DNA of 64,000 nt, from NCBI RefSeq assembly GCF_014648915.1, contig NZ_BMSA01000018.1, positions 124,001-188,000 on the forward strand, in the 5' to 3' direction. The position numbers and the translations under genes are program-made. Each line of letters begins with the position of its first letter. Position 1 is the stretch's first letter. This stretch comes from Streptomyces phaeofaciens. GTDB taxonomy: Bacteria; Actinomycetota; Actinomycetes; Streptomycetales; Streptomycetaceae. The notes beneath the pieces were generated by a model, which was given only the letters and a program-made list of their open reading frames with translations, was not told the DNA's origin and did not search any database. Positions 27,183 through 35,401 of this stretch are shown here, one piece after another.

Positions 27183-28355
27183 TCAGTGCGTGGGCAGGGC
27201 CAGCGCGCCCGTGCCGCGCTTGATGAGTTCGTTGGCGATGATCAGCCGCTGGATCTCGGAGGTGCCCTCCCAGATCCGGTCGACGCGCAGCTCGCGGTAG
27301 ATGCGCTCGACGGGGTAGGAGCGGTCGTAGCCGCGGCCGCCGAAGATCTGCAGACACCGGTCGGCGACCCGGCCGGCCGCCTCGCTGGCGGCGAGCTTGG
27401 CGGTGGACGCCTTGGCGTGCAGGGTCTTGCGGTCGGTGTGCGGCTGGTCCGCCTCCCAGGCGACCTGGTGGGTGTAGGCGCGGTTGACGGCGATGTCCAC
27501 GGCGCAGTCCGCGAGCATGCCCTGGATCAGCTGGTAGCCGGCGATGGGGGCGCCGAACTGCTCGCGCTCCACGGCCCAGTCGCGGGCCAGTTGCAGCGCT
27601 CGCTCGGCAGCGCCGACGGTGCGGGCCGCGATCATCAGGCGCTCGTCGGTGAACCATTCCTTCGTCAGCTCGTAGCCGTTGCCGACACCGCCGAGCACGT
27701 CCTCGTCGCCCACGAAGACGTCGGTGAAGGTGAACTCGGGGTGCCCGTTGACGGCGGAGTGCATGAAGCGCGGCACCCGGGTCATCTCGACGCCGGTCGC
27801 GGCCTTGTCGACGAAGAACAGCGTGGGCAGCCGCTCGGGACCCGCGTCCGCCTGCACCAGCAGGAAGTCGGCGATGTCACCACAGGTGACGAACCACTTC
27901 TCGCCGTTGAGCAGCCAGCCGCCGTCGGTGCGCGTGGCCGTGGACGTGCCGGAGGAGGGATCGGATCCGGCACCCGGCTCGGTGACGGCGAACGCGTCGA
28001 ACCGCTCCCCGCGGATCACGGGCAGCAGGTACTTCTCGCGCTGCCGCTCGTCGCCCTGGGCCAGCACGTTCGCGGGCCGCCAGGGAATGTCCCACAGGCA
28101 GTTGGTGGCCTTGCCGAACTCCTCCTCGACGATGACCTGGTCGAGCAGGCTGAGCCCGGCGCCGCCCCATGCGGCGGGCATGTTGATGGCGTAGACGCCG
28201 GCGTCCATCGCGGCCCGGGTCAGCTCGCTGACGAGTTCCTGCGGCAGGGGACCGCCGGCCTGCTCGGACTGGTCCTCGTACCGCATCAGCAGCCGGGCGT
28301 AGTCGGCCGCGCGCCGCTTCAGGTCGGACTGTTCGGGGGTGTAGCGCATGTCCAT
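27183..28355 (-). CDS. Acyl-CoA dehydrogenase (copy 2)
   Basis: The 390-residue protein starts MDMRYTPEQSDL, with a GAGGTGG ribosome-binding site. It carries MPAAWGGAGLSLLDQVI, FAVTEPGAGSD, NGEKWFVTCG and IWEGTSEIQRLIIANE. It is a diverged duplicate of the downstream dehydrogenase. As in most acyl-CoA dehydrogenases of this type, the catalytic glutamate cannot be fixed by eye. Electrons would normally go to ETF. None is encoded here, although a ferredoxin and a NuoF-like flavoprotein are. Confidence 0.92.
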   Translation of the reverse strand: MDMRYTPEQSDLKRRAADYARLLMRYEDQSEQAGGPLPQELVSELTRAAMDAGVYAINMPAAWGGAGLSLLDQVIVEEEFGKATNCLWDIPWRPANVLAQGDERQREKYLLPVIRGERFDAFAVTEPGAGSDPSSGTSTATRTDGGWLLNGEKWFVTCGDIADFLLVQADAGPERLPTLFFVDKAATGVEMTRVPRFMHSAVNGHPEFTFTDVFVGDEDVLGGVGNGYELTKEWFTDERLMIAARTVGAAERALQLARDWAVEREQFGAPIAGYQLIQGMLADCAVDIAVNRAYTHQVAWEADQPHTDRKTLHAKASTAKLAASEAAGRVADRCLQIFGGRGYDRSYPVERIYRELRVDRIWEGTSEIQRLIIANELIKRGTGALALPTH

Positions 28356-28450
28356 GGGGACCACCTCTTCGGTCGGGGGAGGGCGAGGGGGAACGGGTCG
28401 CTCAGGGGGCAGGGGGCAGGGGACAGGGGCGGCGGCGGGGGAGGGACCGC

Positions 28451-30505
28451 TCAGCCGAGTACGGCGCGTGCGTCCAGGGCGAGCGCACCGCGGGGGCCGA
28501 CGAGGAGCGGGTTCACCTCCAGCTCGGCGATCTCGGGGTGGGCCGCGGCGAACGCGGTGATCGTCTCGACCGCCGCGGCGGCCGCGGCCACATCGACGGG
28601 AGGCCGTCCGCGTACCCCGTCGAGCAGCGCGGCGGTACGCAAGGAGCGCAGCAGGCGCAGGGCACGGCCGGCGGGCACCGGCGCCAGCGTGAAGGCGACG
28701 TCGCGCAGCGACTCGGCCAGCACTCCGCCCAGGCCGACCATGGCGACCGGGCCGAACCGCGGATCGCGGTTGACGCCGACGATCAGCTCGATCCCGTCGG
28801 ACAGGTCCGCCATGGCCTCCACGGAGTACGCCCCCGCGCCGAGCCGGGCGCGCATCTCGCGGAAGGCGGCGAGGACCTCGTCGGGCCCGGCCAGACCCAG
28901 CGCCACTCCGCCCGCGTCGGACTTGTGCAGCAGATGCAGCGCCTTGAGCACGTACGGGCCGGGGAACTCGGCGACGGCGGCGAGCAGGTGGGACTCGTCG
29001 TGGACCTCCCGGGCGGCGGGGAAGGCCAGCCCGGCCGCCGCGAGGGCCGCGCGGATCCGGGTGTACCCGGTCTCGTCCAGCGGCGACGCGGGCCGGGGGA
29101 GGGGAGCGATGCCGGGCGCGGGCCCGTCGGCCGCCGTGGCGGCGAGGGCGCGGGCAGCGTCCTCGGTGGCGTCGAAGACGGGGATGCCGGCGGCCGCGAG
29201 CGTGCGGCAGCTGGGGGAGTCGGGATACATCGACTGCACCACCAGCGGTTTGGCGATGGCGTGCTGCCGGGCCGCGATGAGCCGCGCGGCCTCCCGCTCA
29301 CCGTCCGCCAGTGCCGTCCCGCCTCCGCCGAGGCCGCCCCCGGAGGCCGCGTAGCCGCCGAAGTAGCCGGTCATCAGTACGGCGTCGACCTCCTCGGCGG
29401 CGAGGAGTTCGGCGACGGTCGTGGCGTACGACGCGGGGTCCTGCTCGCCCATGCCCGCCAGGTCCACGGGGTTGGCGACGGCCGACTGCTCCCACAGCGC
29501 CTCGCGCAGCCGCTCCCGGGCCGGCGCGCCGATCTCCGGGACCGACAGCCCGGCCGCCTCGACGGCGTCGGCGGCGATCACGCCATGGCCCCCGCCGTCG
29601 GTGAGTACGGCGACCCGGCGGCCGGCGCTGCGGCGCGGGCCGGTCGACGCGGCCAGGACGACGGTGAGTTCGCGTGGGGTGGCGACGAGTTGCACACCGG
29701 CGTCGCGGCAGGCCGCCGTCACCACGTCGGAGGAGGTGGTCAGCGCCCCGGTGTGCGACTGCGCGCTGCGCGCGGAGGCGTCGCCGCGTCCCGCGGTGAG
29801 CAGCACCACCGGCTTCCCGGCCACGGCCGCGGCCTCGGCGAAGGCTCGTCCGTCCGCGAAGTCCTCGGCGTAGACCGCGATCGCCCGGGTGTCCTCGTGG
29901 CGGGCGCAGTCCGCGAGCAGGTCGACGAGGGTGACGTCGGCCTGGTTGCCGAGCGACACGAACCGGGAGAAGCCGAGTCCGTGCGGGGCGAAGCGCAGCT
30001 GGAGCTCGAGGGCGAGGTTGCCGCTCTGGCTCAGCAGCGCGATGCCGCCGGGTGTGAAGGTGTCGGAGGCCAGGAACAGGTCGGTGGTGTTGTCGGCGAT
30101 GCCCAGGCAGTTGGGGCCGACCATGACGGCGCCCGCGGCCCGCACCCGTTCGGCGACGGCCTGCTGGCGTTCCCGGCCGGCGTCGCCGGTCTCCGCGAAG
30201 CCGGCGGTGATCGCGACGATCGCGCGTGCCCCGCACTCCAGGGCCTCGTCGACGGCCGATTCGAACCCGGCGGCGGGCACACAGACCACCGCCAGGCCGA
30301 CCGGTTCGCCGATCGCGCTCAGAGTGGGGGCGGCGGTGCGGCCGAGCACCGTTCCGCCGCGCCGGTTGACCAGATGGACGGGACGGCGGCCGTCGGCGCG
30401 GACGGCCTGGGCGGCGATGGCGTGGCCGTACTTCGCGGGGTCGTCGCTGGCGCCGACCACGGCGACGGAGACCGGGTCGAAGAGGGCCGAGAGGTCACGT
30501 CCCAT
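28451..30505 (-). CDS. Acyl-CoA synthetase, ADP-forming type (acetate--CoA ligase family)
   Basis: The 684-residue single-chain protein has an N-terminal CoA-binding domain (SVAVVGASDDPAKYG), succinyl-CoA-ligase-like middle domains (GGIALLSQSGNLALEL; the phosphohistidine candidate is in AQSHTGALTT) and a C-terminal ATP-grasp domain (YVLKALHLLHKSDAGGVALG, and VGVNRDPRFGPVAMVGLGG). It makes or breaks an acyl-CoA with ATP/ADP. In this locus it may activate the acid derived from the imported substrate, or recover ATP at the end of the pathway. It starts one base after the ferredoxin gene ends. Confidence 0.9.
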   Translation of the reverse strand: MGRDLSALFDPVSVAVVGASDDPAKYGHAIAAQAVRADGRRPVHLVNRRGGTVLGRTAAPTLSAIGEPVGLAVVCVPAAGFESAVDEALECGARAIVAITAGFAETGDAGRERQQAVAERVRAAGAVMVGPNCLGIADNTTDLFLASDTFTPGGIALLSQSGNLALELQLRFAPHGLGFSRFVSLGNQADVTLVDLLADCARHEDTRAIAVYAEDFADGRAFAEAAAVAGKPVVLLTAGRGDASARSAQSHTGALTTSSDVVTAACRDAGVQLVATPRELTVVLAASTGPRRSAGRRVAVLTDGGGHGVIAADAVEAAGLSVPEIGAPARERLREALWEQSAVANPVDLAGMGEQDPASYATTVAELLAAEEVDAVLMTGYFGGYAASGGGLGGGGTALADGEREAARLIAARQHAIAKPLVVQSMYPDSPSCRTLAAAGIPVFDATEDAARALAATAADGPAPGIAPLPRPASPLDETGYTRIRAALAAAGLAFPAAREVHDESHLLAAVAEFPGPYVLKALHLLHKSDAGGVALGLAGPDEVLAAFREMRARLGAGAYSVEAMADLSDGIELIVGVNRDPRFGPVAMVGLGGVLAESLRDVAFTLAPVPAGRALRLLRSLRTAALLDGVRGRPPVDVAAAAAAVETITAFAAAHPEIAELEVNPLLVGPRGALALDARAVLG

Positions 30506-30506
30506 G

Positions 30507-30698
30507 TCACTTCCCCAGTCGCAGGGCGGAGTTGGGGCAGGCGGCGACGGCGGCCCTGGCGGCGTCCTCGCCGGCCGGCGGCACGGACGTCTCCAGCAGC
30601 CGCGCGTAACCGAAGTCGTCGAGGTCGATCAGCTCGGGCGCCGGTTCGCGGCACAGGCCGTAGCCCTGGCAGAGAGTGGAGTCCAGCAGCAGTTTCAT
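30507..30698 (-). CDS. Small ferredoxin, single Fe-S cluster
   Basis: The 63-residue protein has CQGYGLC near the N terminus and AACPNSAL near the C terminus. This C-x5-C...CP spacing is typical of Streptomyces [3Fe-4S] ferredoxins that serve P450s or oxygenases. It is encoded between the NuoF-like reductase and the acyl-CoA synthetase. It is a good candidate for carrying electrons from that reductase to the Rieske oxygenase at 32805-33980. Confidence 0.9.
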   Translation of the reverse strand: MKLLLDSTLCQGYGLCREPAPELIDLDDFGYARLLETSVPPAGEDAARAAVAACPNSALRLGK

Positions 30699-30742
30699 GG
30701 TGCGGCCCTTTCTGGGGGGCGGAGCGAGGGGGAGGGGAGGTG

Positions 30743-31990
30743 TCAGGGCACGGCCACCAGGAACCGGCGTCCGTCCTCGGCGGACGGGCCGGCGCAGCCG
30801 GGGCAGCCCGGATACCGGTGTGCGTCGACACGGTCGGGGAAGTGGGTGAGGAGGCTGGCGGCGATCCGCGCGGCCGCGTCCAGGAGTCCGCAGGCCCCGC
30901 GGCCGGGCAGTTGCCGGGACCAGCGCCGCAGCTTGTCCGGCGTGCCGGGCTCGGCCGTGCCGCGGACCACGGCCGCCAGAGCGCCGGCGAGCGCCCCGGT
31001 GCCGGAGACGCACACGCCGCACTGCCGGGCGCTCTGGGCGGCGAGATAGGCGGTGGCCTCGGTCGCCACGGCGACCGGGCAGTCCTCGGGGCGCAGGAAG
31101 TACAGCGCTCCGCAGCCCAGCGCGCCACCGGCGGTGCGCAGCCCGTCCTGGTCGAGCGGGAGGTCCGCCCAGCCGGTTCCGTACAGACCGCCGAACAGTC
31201 CCCCCAGCAGGACGGCCTCGGCCTTTTCGTGCCCGCAGGAGCCGGCCAGGTCGTCGAGGCGGGTGCCGGCGGCCACCTCGGCCAGAGCCGGACGGCCGCC
31301 GGACCCGGACAGGGTGACCAGATGGGCGTCGGCGATCCCGGGCGCGGCCTCGGGCCAGGTGTGCAGCAGGGCGATCCGGGCCAGGGTCTCCACGTTGGCG
31401 ACCAGGGTGGGTGCGCCGCCGACCCCTCGTTCGAAGGGGCGCGGGGGTTTGGCGGTCGGCAGCGCCGGACCGCCGTCGATACGCCGTACGGCCGCGCTCT
31501 CCTCCCCGGCGACATACGAGTGGAGCGTGCGGACGACGTCCACCGGCGGGCCGGCCGGCCGCTCGGCGAGGGCCCGCAGGACGGCCCGCTCGGCGCGGGC
31601 GTCGGAGAGGTAGACGCAGCCGCGGCCGGCGCCGGTCATGGCGGCCGCCAGGCGCAGGCCGTCCAGCACCAGATGCGGCCGGTGGCGCAGCAGCCAGCGG
31701 TCCTTCACGGAGCCCGGCTCGCCCTCCTCGCCGTTGGCCACGACGACGGGCGTGCCGGGAGCGTCCCGGACGGCGCGCAGCTTGAGCGCCGCGGGGAATC
31801 CGGCACCCCCGCGGCCGCGCAGTCCCACGGCGTCGATCCGTTCGAGCAGGGCGTCGGGCGCGGGCGCCGGGGTGTATCCGCCGGCGGCGAGATAGCGGGA
31901 GGCGTCCTCGTACGGGACGGGGCCGCCGCCGGGCGGCCGGGTGAGGAGGCCGTGCCGTCCTTCGGGGAGGAGGGAGAGTACGCCGGTCAT
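30743..31990 (-). CDS. NuoF-like NADH-binding flavoprotein
   Basis: The 415-residue protein resembles complex-I NuoF. VGLRGRGGAGFPAALKL is the FMN/NADH loop, VVANGEEGEPGSVKDRWLL follows, and an SLBB-like section precedes the cluster-binding C terminus. There the usual CxxCxxC is CGVCVSG, so the third cysteine is missing, while a later cysteine (GRGACGLL) is present. Two more CPGC-type cysteines lie near the end. It probably passes NADH electrons to the neighbouring ferredoxin. Its ATG overlaps the previous stop by four bases (ATGA). Confidence 0.85.
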   Translation of the reverse strand: MTGVLSLLPEGRHGLLTRPPGGGPVPYEDASRYLAAGGYTPAPAPDALLERIDAVGLRGRGGAGFPAALKLRAVRDAPGTPVVVANGEEGEPGSVKDRWLLRHRPHLVLDGLRLAAAMTGAGRGCVYLSDARAERAVLRALAERPAGPPVDVVRTLHSYVAGEESAAVRRIDGGPALPTAKPPRPFERGVGGAPTLVANVETLARIALLHTWPEAAPGIADAHLVTLSGSGGRPALAEVAAGTRLDDLAGSCGHEKAEAVLLGGLFGGLYGTGWADLPLDQDGLRTAGGALGCGALYFLRPEDCPVAVATEATAYLAAQSARQCGVCVSGTGALAGALAAVVRGTAEPGTPDKLRRWSRQLPGRGACGLLDAAARIAASLLTHFPDRVDAHRYPGCPGCAGPSAEDGRRFLVAVP

Positions 31991-32394
31991 ACGGTGCTCC
32001 TGTGCTCGCCGCGTCGGGTTCTCAGGCGGGCCACCGCCCGTTCCAGGGCCTGCCGCTGGGCCGTCGCCCGCTCGTAGCCGGGGCCGGGCAGGCCGATCAG
32101 CATCCGGTGGTGGTCGAGGACCACCTCGCCGGCCAGCAGCGCGGGGCCCGCATCGGCCGGTATCGGCTCCTCGGCGGCCGCCACCACCAGATCGGTGACC
32201 TCGCCCAGGTAGCGCAGCCAGCCGCGCTGCGTGCCGCGCAGCACCAGCCGTTCGACATGGCGCCGCTCGGCGGCCACGAGGACCGGGGGCGGACCGTCGG
32301 CCGCCGGGGCCCGCAGGGCGGCCACGGCGGAGGGCAGCTCCTGTTCGGGCTCCGGTGTGAGACCGAGCCATGCCAGATTGCGGCGAGCGCTCAT
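31987..32394 (-). CDS. Uncharacterised 135-residue protein, first gene of the leftward arm
   Basis: The start at 32394 has GGAGG seven bases upstream. The protein has no signal or membrane segment. It contains RRNLAWLGLTPEPEQELP, LVAAERRHVERLVLRGTQR and a C-terminal basic helix (ERAVARLRTRRGEHR). I do not recognise the family. It is translationally coupled to the NuoF-like gene (ATGA), which suggests a partner or assembly role in the electron-transfer chain. Confidence 0.7.
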   Translation of the reverse strand: MSARRNLAWLGLTPEPEQELPSAVAALRAPAADGPPPVLVAAERRHVERLVLRGTQRGWLRYLGEVTDLVVAAAEEPIPADAGPALLAGEVVLDHHRMLIGLPGPGYERATAQRQALERAVARLRTRRGEHRSTV

Positions 32395-32635
32395 GTACGT
32401 GCCTCCGTGGGCGCTCCCGCTCCCGGCGAGGGAGCGAGGTGGCGCGGCGATGGCGAGAGGGGGATGCTCCTCCGCCCGCTGTGCGGGGCGGGGAGCCGTG
32501 CGGGCACCGGCCGGGGCCGTGCGGCGCGTGACGTGCGGCTGTCCGGATCGGGACGGCCGGGCTGCGCGGACCAGTGGTCCTCGGGCGGCCGGCCGCTGTC
32601 CTCGCGGGGTCGGCCCGTCCGCCTGCAACGAGACT

Positions 32636-32653
32636 AACTAACTAATTAGTCAG
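32636..32653. promoter_or_regulatory. Operator-like site 1 (TetR-type)
   Basis: The 18-mer AACTAACTAATTAGTCAG contains the perfect 10-bp palindrome ACTAATTAGT and differs from site 2 at only three positions. It is strikingly AT-rich in a GC-rich region between the two divergent catabolic operons. A TTGACT hexamer lies just downstream (32664-32669) and could be a -35 element for the rightward arm. The TetR gene at the end of the leftward arm is the obvious candidate binder. Confidence 0.6.
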
Positions 32654-32692
32654 CCCACAAGCCTTGACTTGTCCCGGCTCCGGTCCCAGTCT

Positions 32693-32710
32693 GACTAACC
32701 AATCAGTCAG
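32693..32710. promoter_or_regulatory. Operator-like site 2 (TetR-type)
   Basis: GACTAACCAATCAGTCAG repeats site 1 in the same orientation with three mismatches, 57 bases further on. With its two preceding bases it has CTGACT and AGTCAG arms in inverted orientation. The shared consensus is RACTAACYAATYAGTCAG. Two copies flanking a putative promoter are what is expected for repression of both divergent arms. Confidence 0.6.
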
Positions 32711-32804
32711 CCGGATTCCGCAGGCCCGGAAGGGAAACCCGCGGCCCATCCCGGCCACAGCCTCACCGCCCATCGCCGCCCCGCGCGGCGCGGAGGAGGA
32801 CCCC

Positions 32805-33980
32805 ATGAACCCCTCGACCACCCAGGCGGCGACCGCGCCGCCCGGCCCGCCGAGCGAGAACCCCGATCACCCCGGCACGGCCCTGGCCGCCCGCTACTAC
32901 ACGGATCCGGCCGTCGCGGCCGCGGAGACCGAACGGGTCTTCGCCAAGTCCTGGCAGCTCGTCTGCCACGAGTCGGACCTCCCCGGCCCGGGCGCCCGGC
33001 TGACCGCCACCGCCGCCGGGCGCGAGGTCCTGGTCGTCCGCACCGAGGACGGCGGCCTCGCCGCCCACCTCAACGTCTGTCGCCACCGCGGAACCCGCCT
33101 GGTCACCGGCCCGGAGCCGGAGGGCAAGGCGATCCGCTGCCCGTACCACGGATGGACCTACAAGCTCGACGGACGCCTCGTCGGTGCCCCCGAGGCCCGC
33201 CGGATCCCCTGCCTCGACAAGCCCCGGCTCGGACTGCACCCGGTCAACGTGGAGTCGTTCCTCGGCTTCGTCTTCGTCAACCTCGACCTCGAGGCCGCCC
33301 CGCTCGCCGAGACCTGCGCCGGGCTCGCCGAGGCCGTCGGCCGCTACGCCGGACCCGGCCTCACCCCGGTCGGCAAACACCGCATCCACGACGTCACCGG
33401 CGGTGAACAGCAGAAGGCCAACTGGAAGGTGATCGTCGACAACTACCTGGAGGGCTACCACGTCCCCGTCGCCCACCCCGCGCTGATGCGGCTGCTCGAC
33501 TACCAGGCGTACACGGTGGACGTGCGGGAGCACTACGTCCTGTTCGAGTCACCGCTGCGGGACAAGCCCTCCTCCAACTGGACGGAGCGGCTCTACCAGC
33601 GGCTCGCCACCCCCATGCCGGGGCTGATCGAGGCCGACCGGCGGGTCTGGCGCTACGCCGTGATCTACCCGAACACGCTCATCGACTTCTACCCTGACCA
33701 CGTGCTCGCGTGGACCGCCCTGCCGACCGCCCAGGACCGGGCGGCGATCCCGGGCGCCTTCTACACCCGGCGCGGCGAGAGCCTGCGCACCAGGATCGCC
33801 CGGCGACTGAACATCCACATCGGCTGGCTCACCAACGACGAGGACGCCGAGCTGGTCGAGCGCGTACAGGCCGGCCTGTCCACGCCCGGGTTCGAGCCGG
33901 GCCCCCTCTCGCAGCGCGAGGCCGCCGTCGGCTGGTTCGCCCGCAGGATCCGCCAGGACCTGGAGGGGGAGGACCGGTGA
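32805..33980 (+). CDS. Rieske non-haem iron oxygenase, alpha subunit
   Basis: The 391-residue protein has GAGGAGG before its ATG. The Rieske centre is in CRHRGTRLVTG and CPYHGWTYKLDGRL (C-x-H...C-x2-H). The catalytic domain has NWKVIVDNYLEGYHVPVAHP, with the bridging Asp and the two His iron ligands. Architecture and length fit the choline/carnitine-monooxygenase-like branch, which oxidises quaternary or tertiary amines. It should take electrons from the ferredoxin and NuoF-like protein of the divergent arm. The role of first enzyme acting on the imported amine is inferred. Confidence 0.9.
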   Translation: MNPSTTQAATAPPGPPSENPDHPGTALAARYYTDPAVAAAETERVFAKSWQLVCHESDLPGPGARLTATAAGREVLVVRTEDGGLAAHLNVCRHRGTRLVTGPEPEGKAIRCPYHGWTYKLDGRLVGAPEARRIPCLDKPRLGLHPVNVESFLGFVFVNLDLEAAPLAETCAGLAEAVGRYAGPGLTPVGKHRIHDVTGGEQQKANWKVIVDNYLEGYHVPVAHPALMRLLDYQAYTVDVREHYVLFESPLRDKPSSNWTERLYQRLATPMPGLIEADRRVWRYAVIYPNTLIDFYPDHVLAWTALPTAQDRAAIPGAFYTRRGESLRTRIARRLNIHIGWLTNDEDAELVERVQAGLSTPGFEPGPLSQREAAVGWFARRIRQDLEGEDR

Positions 33981-34010
33981 CACCCCGCCGCCCCACGGCC
34001 GGCCCCCACC

Positions 34011-34122
34011 CGGCCGGGTCCCCTCGGCGCGCCGCGCGTCTCCCGGCCGGCGCCGTACTCCTCGCGGCCGGGTCCCACCGGCGCGCCACTCGTCGTCCGG
34101 CCGGGTCCCCTCGGCGCGCCGC
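34011..34122. repeat. Three imperfect GC-rich direct repeats
   Basis: Between the Rieske gene and the transporter genes there are three copies of a roughly 23-base unit (consensus CGGCCGGGTCCC...CGGCGCGCC), starting at 34011, 34065 and 34098. The 293-base gap contains no supported gene. The units could form secondary structure in the transcript and separate expression of the oxygenase from the transporter. Confidence 0.55.
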
Positions 34123-34273
34123 GCTCCCGTGGACCGGCTTACCCCGGACCCGCTGACGCACGTCCGTACCTTCCCCAGACCGGTCTTCACTACGGAGTCA
34201 CAGGGCCTCCGTGAGCCGACCAGCCGGTCCCGCCCTGGACTGTTGTGCCGTTCCTCGACGGAGAGGACGCTCC

Positions 34274-35398
34274 ATGTCCCCCGAGGTACCACCCCCGACC
34301 CGACGCGCCCTGCTGCGGGCGGGCGCCGGCGGCCTGCTGGGCGCCGCGGTCGGAGGCTGCGGGTTCATGCCCGCGAAAACGCCCGACGACAAGGATCTCG
34401 CCCCGGTCCGCGCCCGCGTCGACGGCGATCTCGTCTACTTCAACTGGGCCGACTATGTCGACCCGTCCGTCTTCAAGGGTTTCGAGAAGGAGTACGGCGT
34501 CAAGGTCATCCAGTCGAACTTCGACTCGATGGAAGGCATGGCCGCCAAGCTCAACGCCGGCAACCGCTACGACATCATCTTCCCCAGCGCCAAATGGGCG
34601 CAGCGCCTGGCCCGCGGCGGCCGGCTGCGCCGGATCGACCCCACGCAGCTCACCCACGCCGAGGACGTGTTCGGCACCTACTCCTACTTCGCCGACCCCT
34701 GGTACGACCCCGGCTCCGCGCACACCGTCCCCTTCACCGCCTACAAGACCGGCATCGGCTGGCGGCGCGACCGGATCGGCGAGCTGAGCGGCTCCTGGAA
34801 GGACCTGTGGAACGACCGGGCCGCCGGCAAGGTCTTCCTGCTGGACGACCGGGACGAGGTCCTCGGCATGGGTGCCGTGCAACTCGGCCTCGACGTCTCC
34901 ACCGGCGACGCCGGCGACCTCGACCGCATCACCGATCTGCTGGGCACCCTGCGCCCCCGGCTGCGCGGCTTCTCCAGCGACAGCTACAACAACCTGCTCA
35001 ACGGGAACGCCGTGATCACCCAGGCCTGGAGCGGTGACATGGCCGCCATGCTCAACCAGGCCGAGGACCCCTCCGTGTTCGGCTTCCAGGCCCCCAAGGA
35101 GGGGACCCCGATCAACTCCGACTGCTACGCCATCCCCTGGAACGCCCCCCACCCCGGCACCGCGATGCTGTTCATCGACTACATGCTCCGGCCGGAGAAC
35201 GTGAAGAAGAACATCGAGTACATCGGCTACCCCATGCCGGTGGCCGGCTCCGAGAAGGTCTACGCCGCACTCGTCGAACCCTTCCCCGAGTGCCTGGTCA
35301 CCGAGGCCGACCTCAAGGCCGACCTGTTCTTCCGCAACGGCGGTCGCGCCGCGGAGGACGCGCGTGACACCGCGTGGACCCATGTGAAGGCGGGCTGA
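34274..35398 (+). CDS. Polyamine-type ABC transporter substrate-binding lipoprotein
   Basis: From the ATG at 34274 (GGAGAGG upstream) the protein has 374 residues. It begins PPTRRALLRAGAGGLLGAA, a Tat-like signal with the lipobox GGC immediately after. The mature part has the PotD/PotF-like blocks VYFNWADYVDPSVFKGFEKE, NAGNRYDIIFPSAKW and ITQAWSGDMAAML. It should capture a polyamine or related cationic compound at the outer membrane face. The following genes encode two permeases and an ATPase, completing the importer. Confidence 0.9.
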   Translation: MSPEVPPPTRRALLRAGAGGLLGAAVGGCGFMPAKTPDDKDLAPVRARVDGDLVYFNWADYVDPSVFKGFEKEYGVKVIQSNFDSMEGMAAKLNAGNRYDIIFPSAKWAQRLARGGRLRRIDPTQLTHAEDVFGTYSYFADPWYDPGSAHTVPFTAYKTGIGWRRDRIGELSGSWKDLWNDRAAGKVFLLDDRDEVLGMGAVQLGLDVSTGDAGDLDRITDLLGTLRPRLRGFSSDSYNNLLNGNAVITQAWSGDMAAMLNQAEDPSVFGFQAPKEGTPINSDCYAIPWNAPHPGTAMLFIDYMLRPENVKKNIEYIGYPMPVAGSEKVYAALVEPFPECLVTEADLKADLFFRNGGRAAEDARDTAWTHVKAG

Positions 35399-35401
35399 GA
35401 C

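Noticed and set aside
28538..32077. 1179-codon plus-strand open frame across the acyl-CoA synthetase, ferredoxin and NuoF-like genes
   Set aside because: It spans several real minus-strand genes and their gaps, shows no domain motifs, and results from codon bias on the other strand.
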